A DNA stretch of 64,000 nucleotides from positions 3,720,001 to 3,784,000 of the forward strand of contig NZ_JAAOYM010000001.1 in the NCBI RefSeq assembly GCF_011761185.1, read 5' to 3'. Below are positions 28,081-37,403 of the stretch, piece by piece. Under the pieces are notes generated by a model, which did no database searches, was not told the origin of the DNA, and saw only the letters and a list, made by a program, of their open reading frames with translations. Source of the DNA: Saccharomonospora amisosensis. GTDB lineage: Bacteria; Actinomycetota; Actinomycetes; Mycobacteriales; Pseudonocardiaceae. A program made the position numbers and the translations under genes. How positions within the stretch are numbered: the first letter of the stretch is position 1; each line of letters starts with the position of its first letter.

Positions 28081-28929
28081 ATGACCAAATCCATCATGCG
28101 GAGACTGACGGCCGCCGCGGTACTGACCGCAGTGTCGGGCGGTTTGCTCCCCGGGACGGCGACCGCATCGCCCGCGCGAAGCGAAGCCGACGGCACGAGT
28201 TCCAGCACGGTCAACATGGAAGCCTTGATCAAGGCGGCCATGTGGGACCCCTACAAGTCCGGCCAGGGCGTCACCGACGGGTCCGGCCCCAGCGTGAGGA
28301 GGGTCGAGGCCGCCCTCGCCGTCAAGGGTTTGCTCGCCAGAAAGTACGTCGACGGGCATTTCGGTACCTCCACGGTGCAGGCATACGCCGCCTATCAGCG
28401 CTCGCTCGGCCACAGCGGCCTGGCAGCCAGCGGCCTGCCGGGCAAGGGCTCCCTCGCCAAACTGGGCAACGGCCGCTACTCGCTGAACCGGATCATCGAT
28501 GTCGGTGGGCGGACCACCATGGAAGGCAAACCCATCAACCAGCGCACCGCGAGGATGATCAGGGCGGCACAACGACGTGCCGGGGTCGATTTCACGGTGA
28601 CCCAGGGTTCCTACGGGGGTGTGGACGCCTCCGGCGGCACCCATGACGGCGGTGGGGCCGTCGACCTCTCGGTGCGCGGCCTGCCGAACATCACCGCCGC
28701 GGTGAGGGCACTGCGTCAGGTCGGCTTCGCCGCGTGGCATCGCAAACCGAGCCAGGGCCCGTGGGCCGCGCACATTCACGCCGTCGCGATCAGCGACACT
28801 GACATGTCCCCTCAGGCGCAGCGGCAGGTCGGCGCGTACTTCAACGGCCGCAACGGACTCGCCAACAACGGCAAGGACGACGGCCCCAAGGTGAAGAAGG
28901 TGACCTGGGAGGAATACCGGCGTCGCTGA
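28081..28929 (+). CDS. Secreted peptidoglycan-binding protein with M15-like carboxypeptidase domain (copy 2)
   Basis: 282 aa from the ATG at 28081 (GTG at 28057, overlapping the previous stop, is an alternative). It is a clear paralogue of the 26308 product over its full length: signal peptide, KYVDGHFGTSTVQAYAAYQRSL peptidoglycan-binding repeat, GTHDGGGAVDLSV and AHIHAVAI zinc motifs, and a WEEYRRR end. It completes a cassette of M15-like, M23-SapA, M15-like genes and is followed by a strong terminator. Confidence 0.85.
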   Translation: MTKSIMRRLTAAAVLTAVSGGLLPGTATASPARSEADGTSSSTVNMEALIKAAMWDPYKSGQGVTDGSGPSVRRVEAALAVKGLLARKYVDGHFGTSTVQAYAAYQRSLGHSGLAASGLPGKGSLAKLGNGRYSLNRIIDVGGRTTMEGKPINQRTARMIRAAQRRAGVDFTVTQGSYGGVDASGGTHDGGGAVDLSVRGLPNITAAVRALRQVGFAAWHRKPSQGPWAAHIHAVAISDTDMSPQAQRQVGAYFNGRNGLANNGKDDGPKVKKVTWEEYRRR

Positions 28930-28937
28930 CAACACCG

Positions 28938-28988
28938 CGGCACCCACCCGGCCGGACGGAAAGGCCCGCCCCGGCCGGGTGGGTGCCG
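28938..28988. terminator. Strong hairpin terminator after the wall-hydrolase operon
   Basis: An 18-bp perfect stem, 28938-28955 with 28971-28988 (arm start CGGCACCCACCC), and a 15-nt loop, 9 bp after the last hydrolase stop. It sits between converging genes and may act on both strands. Confidence 0.85.
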
Positions 28989-29025
28989 GGCGCGGCGAGA
29001 ATCTGGGCCGGCACGGCCACACGAA

Positions 29026-29661
29026 TCAGAAGAGCAGCGGCAGTAGTGCTTGCCTGCGACGCAACACCGCACCGTAGCGGGCGTCCAACCGCAGCCATGA
29101 GTCCGTCGCGGTCACCCTCACCACATCACCCTCGCGCGAGGAGTCCACGAAACCCATGCCGGACAGCGCGAACAGGCACCGCATGGGCACCTTTACCTCG
29201 AGTTCTCCCTCGGAGACCGTGAGCACGGTCTGGTCAAGCAGCGAAGCGGGCGGCGTTCCGTGAGGCCCGACGTTCTCCCGAGCCAGCGCCACGCCACGAT
29301 CCGCGAGATCGGCGACCACCGTGACTGGCAGGTCGTCCACCCGCCGCCAGCCGTTCACCGCGGGCAACTCCGTGCGCCATAGCAGGTCGCGCGGGGGTCC
29401 GGGGTCCATCCGCTCCCCCGGTGCCACGGTCAACGCGGCCAGCAGTTCACTACCCGCGACGCTGACGTCGGTTGGCTCGACCTCACCCTCCACCGCTCGC
29501 GTCACCAATACGTCGAAGGGTGTGGCCGCCCACGCCTCGACCACACCGGCCGAGCGCATGCGCAACCGCACGACCGCCTGCCCGTCCAGCCGAACCGCCC
29601 TGGCGATGAACGCGCCGAGACTCTCCCTGTCCGCGGGGTCCGGGATACGCAGTTCGGTCAC
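29026..29661 (-). CDS. Conserved actinobacterial hypothetical protein (Rv2474c-like)
   Basis: 211 aa from the GTG at 29661, with GGAGGAGG upstream. The sequence begins VTELRIPDPADRESLGAFIARAVRLDGQAVVRLR. It has no signal peptide or membrane segment and no motif I can name. The GTG overlaps the thioesterase stop (GTGA). Its position after the thioesterase and gdh equals Rv2474c in M. tuberculosis. Function unknown; the coupled arrangement suggests work with the thioesterase. A longer in-frame reading reaching into gdh is a shadow. Confidence 0.78.
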   Translation of the reverse strand: MTELRIPDPADRESLGAFIARAVRLDGQAVVRLRMRSAGVVEAWAATPFDVLVTRAVEGEVEPTDVSVAGSELLAALTVAPGERMDPGPPRDLLWRTELPAVNGWRRVDDLPVTVVADLADRGVALARENVGPHGTPPASLLDQTVLTVSEGELEVKVPMRCLFALSGMGFVDSSREGDVVRVTATDSWLRLDARYGAVLRRRQALLPLLF

Positions 29662-30095
29662 CTCGGCCCTCCTCCGGGGAGGTGGGCACTCAGGTACGCA
29701 CGTTCGGCAGCGGTCAACCGTCGCGGACGCGCGAGGCTCACGTCGTAGGGAGCGAGCACGGTCCTGGCCGTCGCCGCGACCTCGTCTCCCTCGCCGGACC
29801 CGGTACGGACCAAGTAGTCGAGGGTGAACGAGGCATGCCTCAATTGGCTCAACATGATCTCCACCCGCACGTCCCGGCCGTCGACGACAATCGGCGTTCG
29901 ATAGTCCACCTCCAGCCGCACCACGACGATACCCTTGGCGAACTCCGACAGACCCTCCGCCTCGGCGCCGTCGAACAGCAGCGGCACCCGCGCCTCCTCG
30001 AGGAGTGTCACCAGGTTGGCGTGATTGACATGCCCGAAGACGTCCATGTCCGACCAGCGGGGACGCACCAACGCCACGTACTCGCCCACGGTCAT
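29658..30095 (-). CDS. Hotdog-fold acyl-CoA thioesterase (4HBT, Rv2475c-like)
   Basis: 145 aa from the ATG at 30095, which overlaps the gdh stop by four bases. The 4HBT signature RWSDMDVFGHVNHANLVTLLEEAR (14-37) includes the catalytic Asp and the HVNHxxY/L helix start. VDYRTPIVVDGRDVRVE provides the central strands. It hydrolyses acyl-CoA thioesters; chain preference is unknown. The gdh-thioesterase-Rv2474c-like genes form a coupled operon. Confidence 0.9.
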   Translation of the reverse strand: MTVGEYVALVRPRWSDMDVFGHVNHANLVTLLEEARVPLLFDGAEAEGLSEFAKGIVVVRLEVDYRTPIVVDGRDVRVEIMLSQLRHASFTLDYLVRTGSGEGDEVAATARTVLAPYDVSLARPRRLTAAERAYLSAHLPGGGPR

Positions 30096-33000
30096 CGCAC
30101 CGTGCTGCGAATCTGTCGCGCAGCCACGGAAAGCATGGCCAGATCCATCCCGCCGGTGTCCTCGATCTCGTCGAGCGTGGCGCGCGCCCTCGCCAGCCGG
30201 GAAGCGTTCGCCTGCTCCCACTTGGCGATCTTGTCGGCCACGCTTTCCTCCGGATCGGTGTGCCGCAGCGCGTCGAGGGTGATGGCCCGCAACGAGGAGT
30301 ACAGGTCATCACGCAGTGCGAGCCTGGCAAGTGCGTGCCAACGGTTGTCCCGCTCGAGCTGGTTGACCGAGACGAGCATGCGCTCCATCCCCAGATGGTC
30401 GGACAGCGCGTAGTACAGCTCGGCCGTCTCGACCGGGCTGCGTTCGGCGTCCAGGCCCACCTCCCGCTCGGCGAGCTCGGCGACCTCGATGATGTCGAGC
30501 AGGCCGTAACTGGAAAGCAGCAGCGAGACACGTCGGGCCAGCTCTGCTGGCACCCCCTTGCCGACCAGTGACTCGGCCTGCCTGCGCACACCGTCGGCTT
30601 CCTCACCCCGTACCAGGTCGCCGAGCCTGGGCAACAACTCGGCGACCGCGGCACCGAACCTGCTGATCTCGGCACCCACCGCCAACGGCTGCGGCCGGTT
30701 GGTCAGGAACCAGCGGGCGGCACGGTCGAGCAGCCTGCGTGTCTCCAGCACCATCGCGTCGGCGGTACCGGTGGAAACCACGTTGTCGAGTGCGGAGATG
30801 CCCGCCCACAGCTCCGGAAGGCCGTAGACATTGGTCACCACGGCGAAGGCGCGAACGGCGTCGGTCGCCGTAGCGTTGAGTTCCTCGGCCAACCGGAAGG
30901 CATACGACACGCCCGCACCGTCGACGACCTCGTTGACCACCAACGTAGTGGTGATCTGGCGACGCAGCGGATGACGAGTGATCCCGTCAGCGTGCTTCTC
31001 CCGCAACGGAGTCGGGAAGTACTCCCCGAGCCTGCGCGCGAACACGTCGGCGTCGGGAAGTTCGCTGCCGAGCAACTCGTCCTTGAGATCGAGCTTCACG
31101 TGAGCGAGCAGCGTGGCCAGCTCCGGTGAGGTCAGGCTGAGGCCCGCCTTTTCGAGTTCGGCGAACTCCGCGTCGCTCGGCAACGCCTCTAGCTGCCGGT
31201 CGAGCGCGCCCTTCTCCTCCAGCGCCGACACCAGTCGCCGGTGAACGGACAACATCGGAGACGCGTGCGCCCTGCTGATGCCGAGGACGGCGTTTTGCCG
31301 GTAGTTGTCGGCGAGGACCAGTTCCGCCACCTCTGCGGTCATCTGCTCCAGCAGGTCGTTGCGCTGCCCTCGATCCAGCTCCCCCACCGACACCAGCTGG
31401 TCCAGCATGATCTTGATGTTGACCTCATGGTCTGAGCAGTCAACCCCCGCGGAGTTGTCCAGCGCATCGGTGTTGATCTTGCCGCCGTGCCTGGCGAATT
31501 CGATGCGCCCGCGCTGCGTCAGCCCGAGGTTGCCACCCTCGCCGACCACCTTCACCCGAAGCTGGCTGCCGTTCACGCGCACCGCGTCGTTGGCCTTGTC
31601 CCCCGCGTCGGCGTGGGTCTCGCTCTCGGCCTTGACGTAGGTCCCGATCCCGCCGTTCCAGAGCAGATCCACCGGTGCCTGCAGGATGGCGTGCACCAGT
31701 TCCGCGGGCGACATCCGCACCACGTCCTCGGCAAGCCCGAGGGCCGCACGAACCTGGGGCGTGATCGGCACGGTCTTGGCGCTGCGGGGGAACACCCCAC
31801 CGCCTTCGCTGATGAGCGAGCGGTCGTAGTCCTCCCACGACGAACGGGGAAGTTCGAACAGCCGCTTGCGTTCCCGGTAGGAGCTGGCCGCATCCGGGTT
31901 GGGGTCCAAGAAGATATGCAGGTGGTTGAAGGCGGCCACCAGGCGGATGTGCTCCGACAGCAGCATCCCGTTGCCGAACACGTCACCGGCCATGTCCCCG
32001 ATGCCGACGACGGTGAAGTCCTCGCTCTGGGTGTCGACACCCAGTTCGCGGAAGTGTCGCTTGACGCTCTCCCAGGCACCGCGCGCGGTGATGCCCATCG
32101 CCTTGTGGTCGTACCCCACCGAGCCGCCGGAGGCGAACGCGTCGCCGAGCCAGTAGCCGTATTCGGCAGCCACCTCGTTGGCGATGTCGGAGAACGAAGC
32201 CGTTCCCTTGTCCGCAGCCACGACGAGGTAGTTGTCGTCTCCGTCGTATCTGACCACGTTCGGAGCGGGAACGGTCTCACCGTCCACGAGATTGTCGGTG
32301 AGGTCCAGCAACCCCGAGATGAACATTCGATAGCAGGCGATGCCCTCGGCCTGTTGTGCGTCGCGGTCGGCCATGGGGTCGCCGGTCGGCGCGGGCGGGG
32401 CCTTGAGGACGAAACCGCCTTTCGCTCCCACCGGGACGATCACCGCGTTCTTCACGGCCTGCGCCTTCACCAGACCCAGGATCTCGGTGCGGAAGTCCTC
32501 CCTGCGGTCTGACCAGCGCAAGCCACCGCGGGCGACGGAACCGAACCTCAGGTGCACGCCCTCCACCCGGGGCGAGTACACGAAGATCTCGTAGGCCGGG
32601 CGGGGTTCCGGAAGGTCGGGAACCTGCTGCGGGTCCAGTTTGAAGGCCAGATAGGGACGCGGCCTGCCCTGCTCGTCGCCCACCCAGAAGTTGGTGCGCA
32701 ACGTCGCCACGATCACCGCGAGCAGCCTGCGCAGGATCCGGTCGCTGTCCAGGCTCGTCACCGCGTCGATCATGGTGTTGATCTCCGCGATCCGGGTGTC
32801 GGTGCGCTGCGCGCGCTCTTGCGGATCGAGGGCAGGCCCGAACCGGGTCTCGAACAACCGCACCAGCGCCGTGGCGATCTCGGTGTGGTTCAACACCGCG
32901 TTCTCGATGTACTCCTGCGAGTACGGGCTACCTGCCTGCCTCAGATAGCGCGAGTAGGCGCGCAACACCGCCACCTGGCGCCAGTTCAGCCCCGCGCGCA

Positions 33001-35074
33001 GCACGAGCGCGTTGAAGCCGTCGGTCTCCGCCTTCCCCAACCACGCGGCGGCGAACGCGTCCTGGAACCGGGCGCGCAGGTCGCGCTCCGCGTGCTCGTC
33101 CAGTTCGGCGAGCACCTTGGACTCGACGCGCAACCCGAAATCGTAGATCCAGGCCCGGCTGCCGTCCTCCCGCCGCAACTCGTAGGGGCGCTGGTCGATC
33201 ACCTCGACACCCATCCGCTGCAGCACCGGCAGCAACGCGGACAGCGTGACCCCGTCACCCACCAGGTACAGCTTGAACCGACGCTGGCCCGGGTCAGCGT
33301 CGTCGGGCACGTAGAACGACATGTTCAGGTCGTCGGTGCCGTGCAGCGCCTCCAGGTTGCGCAGGTCGGCAAGCGCGACCTCGGCGGGAAAGTCCTCCTT
33401 GTAGGCCTCGGGGAACATCTGCGCGAAGCGCTGGCCCTGTTCGGTGGCCGACTCCTCCCCGGCGAGCGTCACGGCCCTGCCATCGCCCGCCCTGACCCTG
33501 CGCTCGGCGAGGATCGCATCCACCATGCGGTCGTCCCAACTACGCACGGCCTCGTTCAGCCGTTCCTGGATGCGCAGTGTGTCGGGCTCGGCGGTGCCGA
33601 CCGGGTCGGTGTGCACGGTGAAGTGCACCTGCGCCAGCATGGTTTCGCCCAGCCGCGTGCTGTACTCGAGGTGGGTGCCGTCCAGCTCGTCGAGCAGCAC
33701 CTCCTGCATGGCCAACCGGGACCGTGTGGTGTAGCGGTCACGGGGCAGGAAGACCAGGCAGGAGTAGAACCGGCCGTAGGGGTCCCGGCGCAGGAACAGC
33801 CGCAGTCGCCTGCGGTCGGCCAGGGTGATCGCGCCGGTCGCCGTCACGTACAGCGAATCGGGGTCGGCGGAGAACAGGTCCGTGCGCGGCCAGTTCTGCA
33901 GCACCTCGAGCATCCGCTGCCCGGAGTAGGACTCCATCGGGAAGCCTGCCCTGTGGATGACCTCGCGCACCCTGCGGTCGATCACCGGGATGTCGAGCAC
34001 GTCCTCGTGCAGCGCCGATGTGGTGAACATGCCGAGGAACCGGTGCTCACCCTTGATGTCGCCGTGCTCGTCGAAGATCCGCACCCCGATGTAGTAGGGA
34101 TACACTGGACGGTGCACTGTGGACGGCGCGCTAGCGTGCGTCAGCACCAGCAAGGTCGGGTTCAGAGCCTGCGCGGCACGGTCGGCGCCCTCTGTGAGGC
34201 TGCGCGCGGCCAGACTGTCCTGCCGTAGCACGCCGAGGCCGGAGGCCAGTACCGCCCGCAGCGCCGGTTGACCACCATCGGGGTCGGCGACCACCTCGTA
34301 GCGGCGGTAACCGAGGAAGGTGAAGTGCCCCTCCGTCAACCACCGCAACAGTTTCGTGGCGTCCTCGACGTCCTCCGTGGGCGACGGCGGCGGGTCGGCC
34401 TCCAGCCTGTCCGCGATGCGGCGCGCCGCCTCGGCCATCTTCTCGGTGTCCTCGACGACCTCGCGCACGTCCCCGAGCACCGCGGTGAGTCTGCGATCGA
34501 GTTCCTGCGCCCGGTGCGGGTCTCCTATCGGGTCGATCTCGAGATACATCCAGGATTCCGTTGCCGCGCCCGCAGGCGGCTCCGCGACGTCGGCCTCTGG
34601 ATGCACCCGCAGCAGGTGCCCGGTCACCTCCCTGCTCACCACGACGATGGGGTGGACGATGCGCTGCACCTGCACGCCGTTTCGGGACAACTCAGCGGCG
34701 ACGGAGTCGACCAGGTACGGCATGTCGTCCGTGACCAGTTGCACGACCGTGGCTTCCCTCGCCCAGCCGTCCTGCTCGACGGTCGGGTTGAACAACCGGA
34801 CGGCCGGCCTGCCAGAAACCCGTTCGGCCGCCAGTTCGAGATGTGAACGCACCGCGCCGACGAGATCCGAGGGCTCGTCGCCGATGATCTCCTCGGGCGG
34901 GATGAGTCGGTAGTACAGGCGGATCAAAGCTGCGATGTCAGGGGCCTGTGCGGCGGCGGAGTCGACCAGCTCGTCCCGGATCTGCTCCGGGCTGCGAGAC
35001 CGTCGAGGACGATCTCGCATCGAGCCGTCCAGCTCCCCTTCGGCCGATCGAACCGAGACTCCGGTCGAACTCAT
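30092..35074 (-). CDS. gdh: Large NAD-specific glutamate dehydrogenase (180-kDa class)
   Basis: 1660 aa from the ATG at 35074; an in-frame start at 35107 exists. Catalyses the reversible oxidative deamination of glutamate to 2-oxoglutarate. The long N-terminal part holds ACT-like regulatory segments. The catalytic core shows RFGSVARGGLRWSDRREDFR, PVGAKGGFVLK with the substrate Lys, and the Rossmann segment VVGIGDMAGDVFGNGMLLSE. Length matches Rv2476c (about 1620 aa). The class is regulated by PknG substrate GarA in mycobacteria; no garA lies in this window. It leads the operon with the thioesterase. Confidence 0.96.
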   Translation of the reverse strand: MSSTGVSVRSAEGELDGSMRDRPRRSRSPEQIRDELVDSAAAQAPDIAALIRLYYRLIPPEEIIGDEPSDLVGAVRSHLELAAERVSGRPAVRLFNPTVEQDGWAREATVVQLVTDDMPYLVDSVAAELSRNGVQVQRIVHPIVVVSREVTGHLLRVHPEADVAEPPAGAATESWMYLEIDPIGDPHRAQELDRRLTAVLGDVREVVEDTEKMAEAARRIADRLEADPPPSPTEDVEDATKLLRWLTEGHFTFLGYRRYEVVADPDGGQPALRAVLASGLGVLRQDSLAARSLTEGADRAAQALNPTLLVLTHASAPSTVHRPVYPYYIGVRIFDEHGDIKGEHRFLGMFTTSALHEDVLDIPVIDRRVREVIHRAGFPMESYSGQRMLEVLQNWPRTDLFSADPDSLYVTATGAITLADRRRLRLFLRRDPYGRFYSCLVFLPRDRYTTRSRLAMQEVLLDELDGTHLEYSTRLGETMLAQVHFTVHTDPVGTAEPDTLRIQERLNEAVRSWDDRMVDAILAERRVRAGDGRAVTLAGEESATEQGQRFAQMFPEAYKEDFPAEVALADLRNLEALHGTDDLNMSFYVPDDADPGQRRFKLYLVGDGVTLSALLPVLQRMGVEVIDQRPYELRREDGSRAWIYDFGLRVESKVLAELDEHAERDLRARFQDAFAAAWLGKAETDGFNALVLRAGLNWRQVAVLRAYSRYLRQAGSPYSQEYIENAVLNHTEIATALVRLFETRFGPALDPQERAQRTDTRIAEINTMIDAVTSLDSDRILRRLLAVIVATLRTNFWVGDEQGRPRPYLAFKLDPQQVPDLPEPRPAYEIFVYSPRVEGVHLRFGSVARGGLRWSDRREDFRTEILGLVKAQAVKNAVIVPVGAKGGFVLKAPPAPTGDPMADRDAQQAEGIACYRMFISGLLDLTDNLVDGETVPAPNVVRYDGDDNYLVVAADKGTASFSDIANEVAAEYGYWLGDAFASGGSVGYDHKAMGITARGAWESVKRHFRELGVDTQSEDFTVVGIGDMAGDVFGNGMLLSEHIRLVAAFNHLHIFLDPNPDAASSYRERKRLFELPRSSWEDYDRSLISEGGGVFPRSAKTVPITPQVRAALGLAEDVVRMSPAELVHAILQAPVDLLWNGGIGTYVKAESETHADAGDKANDAVRVNGSQLRVKVVGEGGNLGLTQRGRIEFARHGGKINTDALDNSAGVDCSDHEVNIKIMLDQLVSVGELDRGQRNDLLEQMTAEVAELVLADNYRQNAVLGISRAHASPMLSVHRRLVSALEEKGALDRQLEALPSDAEFAELEKAGLSLTSPELATLLAHVKLDLKDELLGSELPDADVFARRLGEYFPTPLREKHADGITRHPLRRQITTTLVVNEVVDGAGVSYAFRLAEELNATATDAVRAFAVVTNVYGLPELWAGISALDNVVSTGTADAMVLETRRLLDRAARWFLTNRPQPLAVGAEISRFGAAVAELLPRLGDLVRGEEADGVRRQAESLVGKGVPAELARRVSLLLSSYGLLDIIEVAELAEREVGLDAERSPVETAELYYALSDHLGMERMLVSVNQLERDNRWHALARLALRDDLYSSLRAITLDALRHTDPEESVADKIAKWEQANASRLARARATLDEIEDTGGMDLAMLSVAARQIRSTVR

Positions 35075-35174
35075 CTTAGGCAACGCAACTCTCCACTCCC
35101 CTGGCATTCACACCACGTCGTGCCGCTCCAGGGTTACCTTACTGTGACCGGGCAAGCCTCGGCGCCGGACGCCG

Positions 35175-37331
35175 TTACTCGTTGCGGTGCTTGCCATTCA
35201 CGCGAGGTCGTTGGCCGGTCGCGCTTTGTTGACCTGTTTCGCCTTGTTCCACACCGAGCTTCTTCACCAAAGCGGCAGCGCTGGAGGTGCCTGCCTGGTG
35301 CTCGGCGAGCGCTCTGGCAAGCAGTTCGGCCAGGCCCGCATCCGGCGGCGGTTCGTCCGCAGGCACCCGGGGTTCCTCCACCGGCTCGGGGCGATCGTGG
35401 TTGCCCCCCACGCCTTCGGGCCGACCGGAATCGGAACGGGAGTGCGATGGGGTGGGCTCGTCGGAGCTGAGATCCTCCAGCGGCGCCAAGGACGGCGGCA
35501 GTTTCAGTCGAGGCAACCAGTTGTAGCCATCGGACGGCGCCGAACCCGCGGGCGGCAGCGGGCAGGTCTCGTCGGCGGCGGGCATCTCCTGCCTCGCTCC
35601 CGGTGAGAACTCTTCTTGCGCGGCAGGACTCACGCCTGCGGCCGCTGGCTGATCCGGTTCCTCGCCGTCGGCCGCCGCCCTGCGCCTGCCGCCGGTACCA
35701 CCGGGTGAGATACCGAGCCGATCCAGCACCGACTTCGCCGCGACCGAGCCGTGCTCGGAGTCGTGCCGCTTACGCCGGGAGTTGAAGGCTGGTTGGGCGT
35801 TGTCCCAGGTCGGTTGCCGCCACCCGGTGCCGGGCTCAAGCTCCTGGCGCTCCCGCTCCTGGCTACCGCGCTTCGGTCCCGGATCGGGATCGGAGGCAGG
35901 TTGTGGCGCCTGCGCCGACGCGGCCTCGTACTGCGGTGAGGCACTCTCGCTTGCCTGTGCCTCCTGTGCCATGCGCAACATGGGCAACACGACTTTGCGC
36001 TTGCGATCCGGCTTGCCGTACTCCGCGGGCGTGGCCGCCTGCCCGCGGCTTGCGTGCGCGACCTCCGGCTGCTCGCCGTCACCCTGCGCCCGCTGTGGCC
36101 GGCCACTCGTCGACCGGCTCTGCTGTGGCGTGGTCGGCGCGGCGGGCGGCCGCGGCGGCTTGCCCGCGGAACCCCGCGCCGCAGCGGCGACAACTTCCGC
36201 GAGATCCACGGGTGCCTGCTCGCCGGAGCCGAACTCACCTGTCAACGCACCCCTGGCCTGGCTGCGGGTCCTGGCATGCAGGTGTTCCGACGCGCGGGCG
36301 CGGTACAGGCACTGGATCGCTTCCGTTGCCTGGCCGATGCGCTCCTCGACGTTGGCCAACTCCAGCCACAGCCGTGCGGTCAGCGCATGTAGCCCGTGCC
36401 GGTCCACGTTGTGCACGGCATGCCGCAGGATGCGTGCCGCCGTCTCGGCCGAGCCGTTGGCCAGGTGTACCCGTGTGGCGACGGCCAACCGGAGCCAACC
36501 CACCGGTGCCACGCTCGCCGCCCGCTCGGGTGCGGCGACGAGAGGTTCGGCGATCTCCAGGGCGAGTTCACCGTCACCCCTGTCGAGTAGCGCGCACGCC
36601 AGTTCCAGCACCAGGCGGGAACGAGCGAGCCCGCCATCGGCGCCCGCGTCCGCAAGGTTGTCCAGGAAGCCGATTCCGGTGCGCGCGGCATCGGCGGCCC
36701 CGACGAGGTCACCGTGCCTGCGCCGGTGTGCCGAGATACCGACTCGCATCATGGCTCTTGCCACCAACCTGGTGTCCGCGTCCATGGTGTCGTCCGCGGA
36801 TATGAGCCGGTCGCCTTCCATGAGTATCCGGTCGAGCTCTGCCTTGCGGCCCAGGGTGCCGAGACAGCCCACAAGGTGACACAGTGCCGCCGCGCGCTGC
36901 GCTGCCGAAAGCCCACTCACGGTCAGCACCGGACGGAGCACGGCGAGGCCGGTCAGCGGCGCTCCGACACTGCGGGCACACACCGCCAGATCGGTCCTGA
37001 GCTGGGCGGCCATCGACTGCTGCCCGGCGTCCTCCGCGGCGCGTAAAGCGGCGACAGCCCTGGCCACCGTTGACGCACGGTGACCCAAGCTGACTCTCGC
37101 ACGCACGACGAGTGTTTCCGCGCGAATCCACAGCTCGTTCCAGCCCGCTGACTCGGCGATCGAGGCGGCACGCTCACCGAGCACCAACGCGAGTTCGGGA
37201 GCACGCACCTGCAGCAGAGTCGCTTGCCGGACAAGCTGCTCGACCGCGGTGGTCGCCCCGTCTTCACCCTCGCTGACAGCGGGATGGCGACCGTTGGCCG
37301 CCTTTCGGCTGGTGTGCTCAGTGGCTCTCAC
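35175..37331 (-). CDS. Large protein with TPR-like helical repeats and long disordered C-terminus
   Basis: 718 aa from the GTG at 37331 (GGAG 6 bases upstream; a TTG at 37346 is weaker). Residues about 25-365 are Ala/Leu/Arg-rich helical repeats typical of TPR regulators (ERAASIAESAGWNELWIRAETL, RLWLELANVEERIGQATEAIQC). Residues about 375-718 are Pro/Glu/Ser/Arg-rich and probably disordered, ending LVKKLGVEQGETGQQS. No DNA-binding, ATPase or membrane segment is seen. It sits between ettA and gdh where mycobacteria have nothing comparable. I do not recognise the family. Confidence 0.8.
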   Translation of the reverse strand: MRATEHTSRKAANGRHPAVSEGEDGATTAVEQLVRQATLLQVRAPELALVLGERAASIAESAGWNELWIRAETLVVRARVSLGHRASTVARAVAALRAAEDAGQQSMAAQLRTDLAVCARSVGAPLTGLAVLRPVLTVSGLSAAQRAAALCHLVGCLGTLGRKAELDRILMEGDRLISADDTMDADTRLVARAMMRVGISAHRRRHGDLVGAADAARTGIGFLDNLADAGADGGLARSRLVLELACALLDRGDGELALEIAEPLVAAPERAASVAPVGWLRLAVATRVHLANGSAETAARILRHAVHNVDRHGLHALTARLWLELANVEERIGQATEAIQCLYRARASEHLHARTRSQARGALTGEFGSGEQAPVDLAEVVAAAARGSAGKPPRPPAAPTTPQQSRSTSGRPQRAQGDGEQPEVAHASRGQAATPAEYGKPDRKRKVVLPMLRMAQEAQASESASPQYEAASAQAPQPASDPDPGPKRGSQERERQELEPGTGWRQPTWDNAQPAFNSRRKRHDSEHGSVAAKSVLDRLGISPGGTGGRRRAAADGEEPDQPAAAGVSPAAQEEFSPGARQEMPAADETCPLPPAGSAPSDGYNWLPRLKLPPSLAPLEDLSSDEPTPSHSRSDSGRPEGVGGNHDRPEPVEEPRVPADEPPPDAGLAELLARALAEHQAGTSSAAALVKKLGVEQGETGQQSATGQRPRVNGKHRNE

Positions 37332-37403
37332 GGGGACTCCGCTCAACGGTTGCTCCGGGTGTTCGCTCAGTGCTGGGGACGCTGGACGTTCACACCGCTG
37401 TTG

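Noticed and set aside
29026-30675. 549-codon minus-strand frame joining the Rv2474c-like gene to gdh sequence
   Set aside because: Upstream of 29661 it runs out of frame through the thioesterase and gdh genes; the GTG at 29661 with its ribosome-binding site is the true start.
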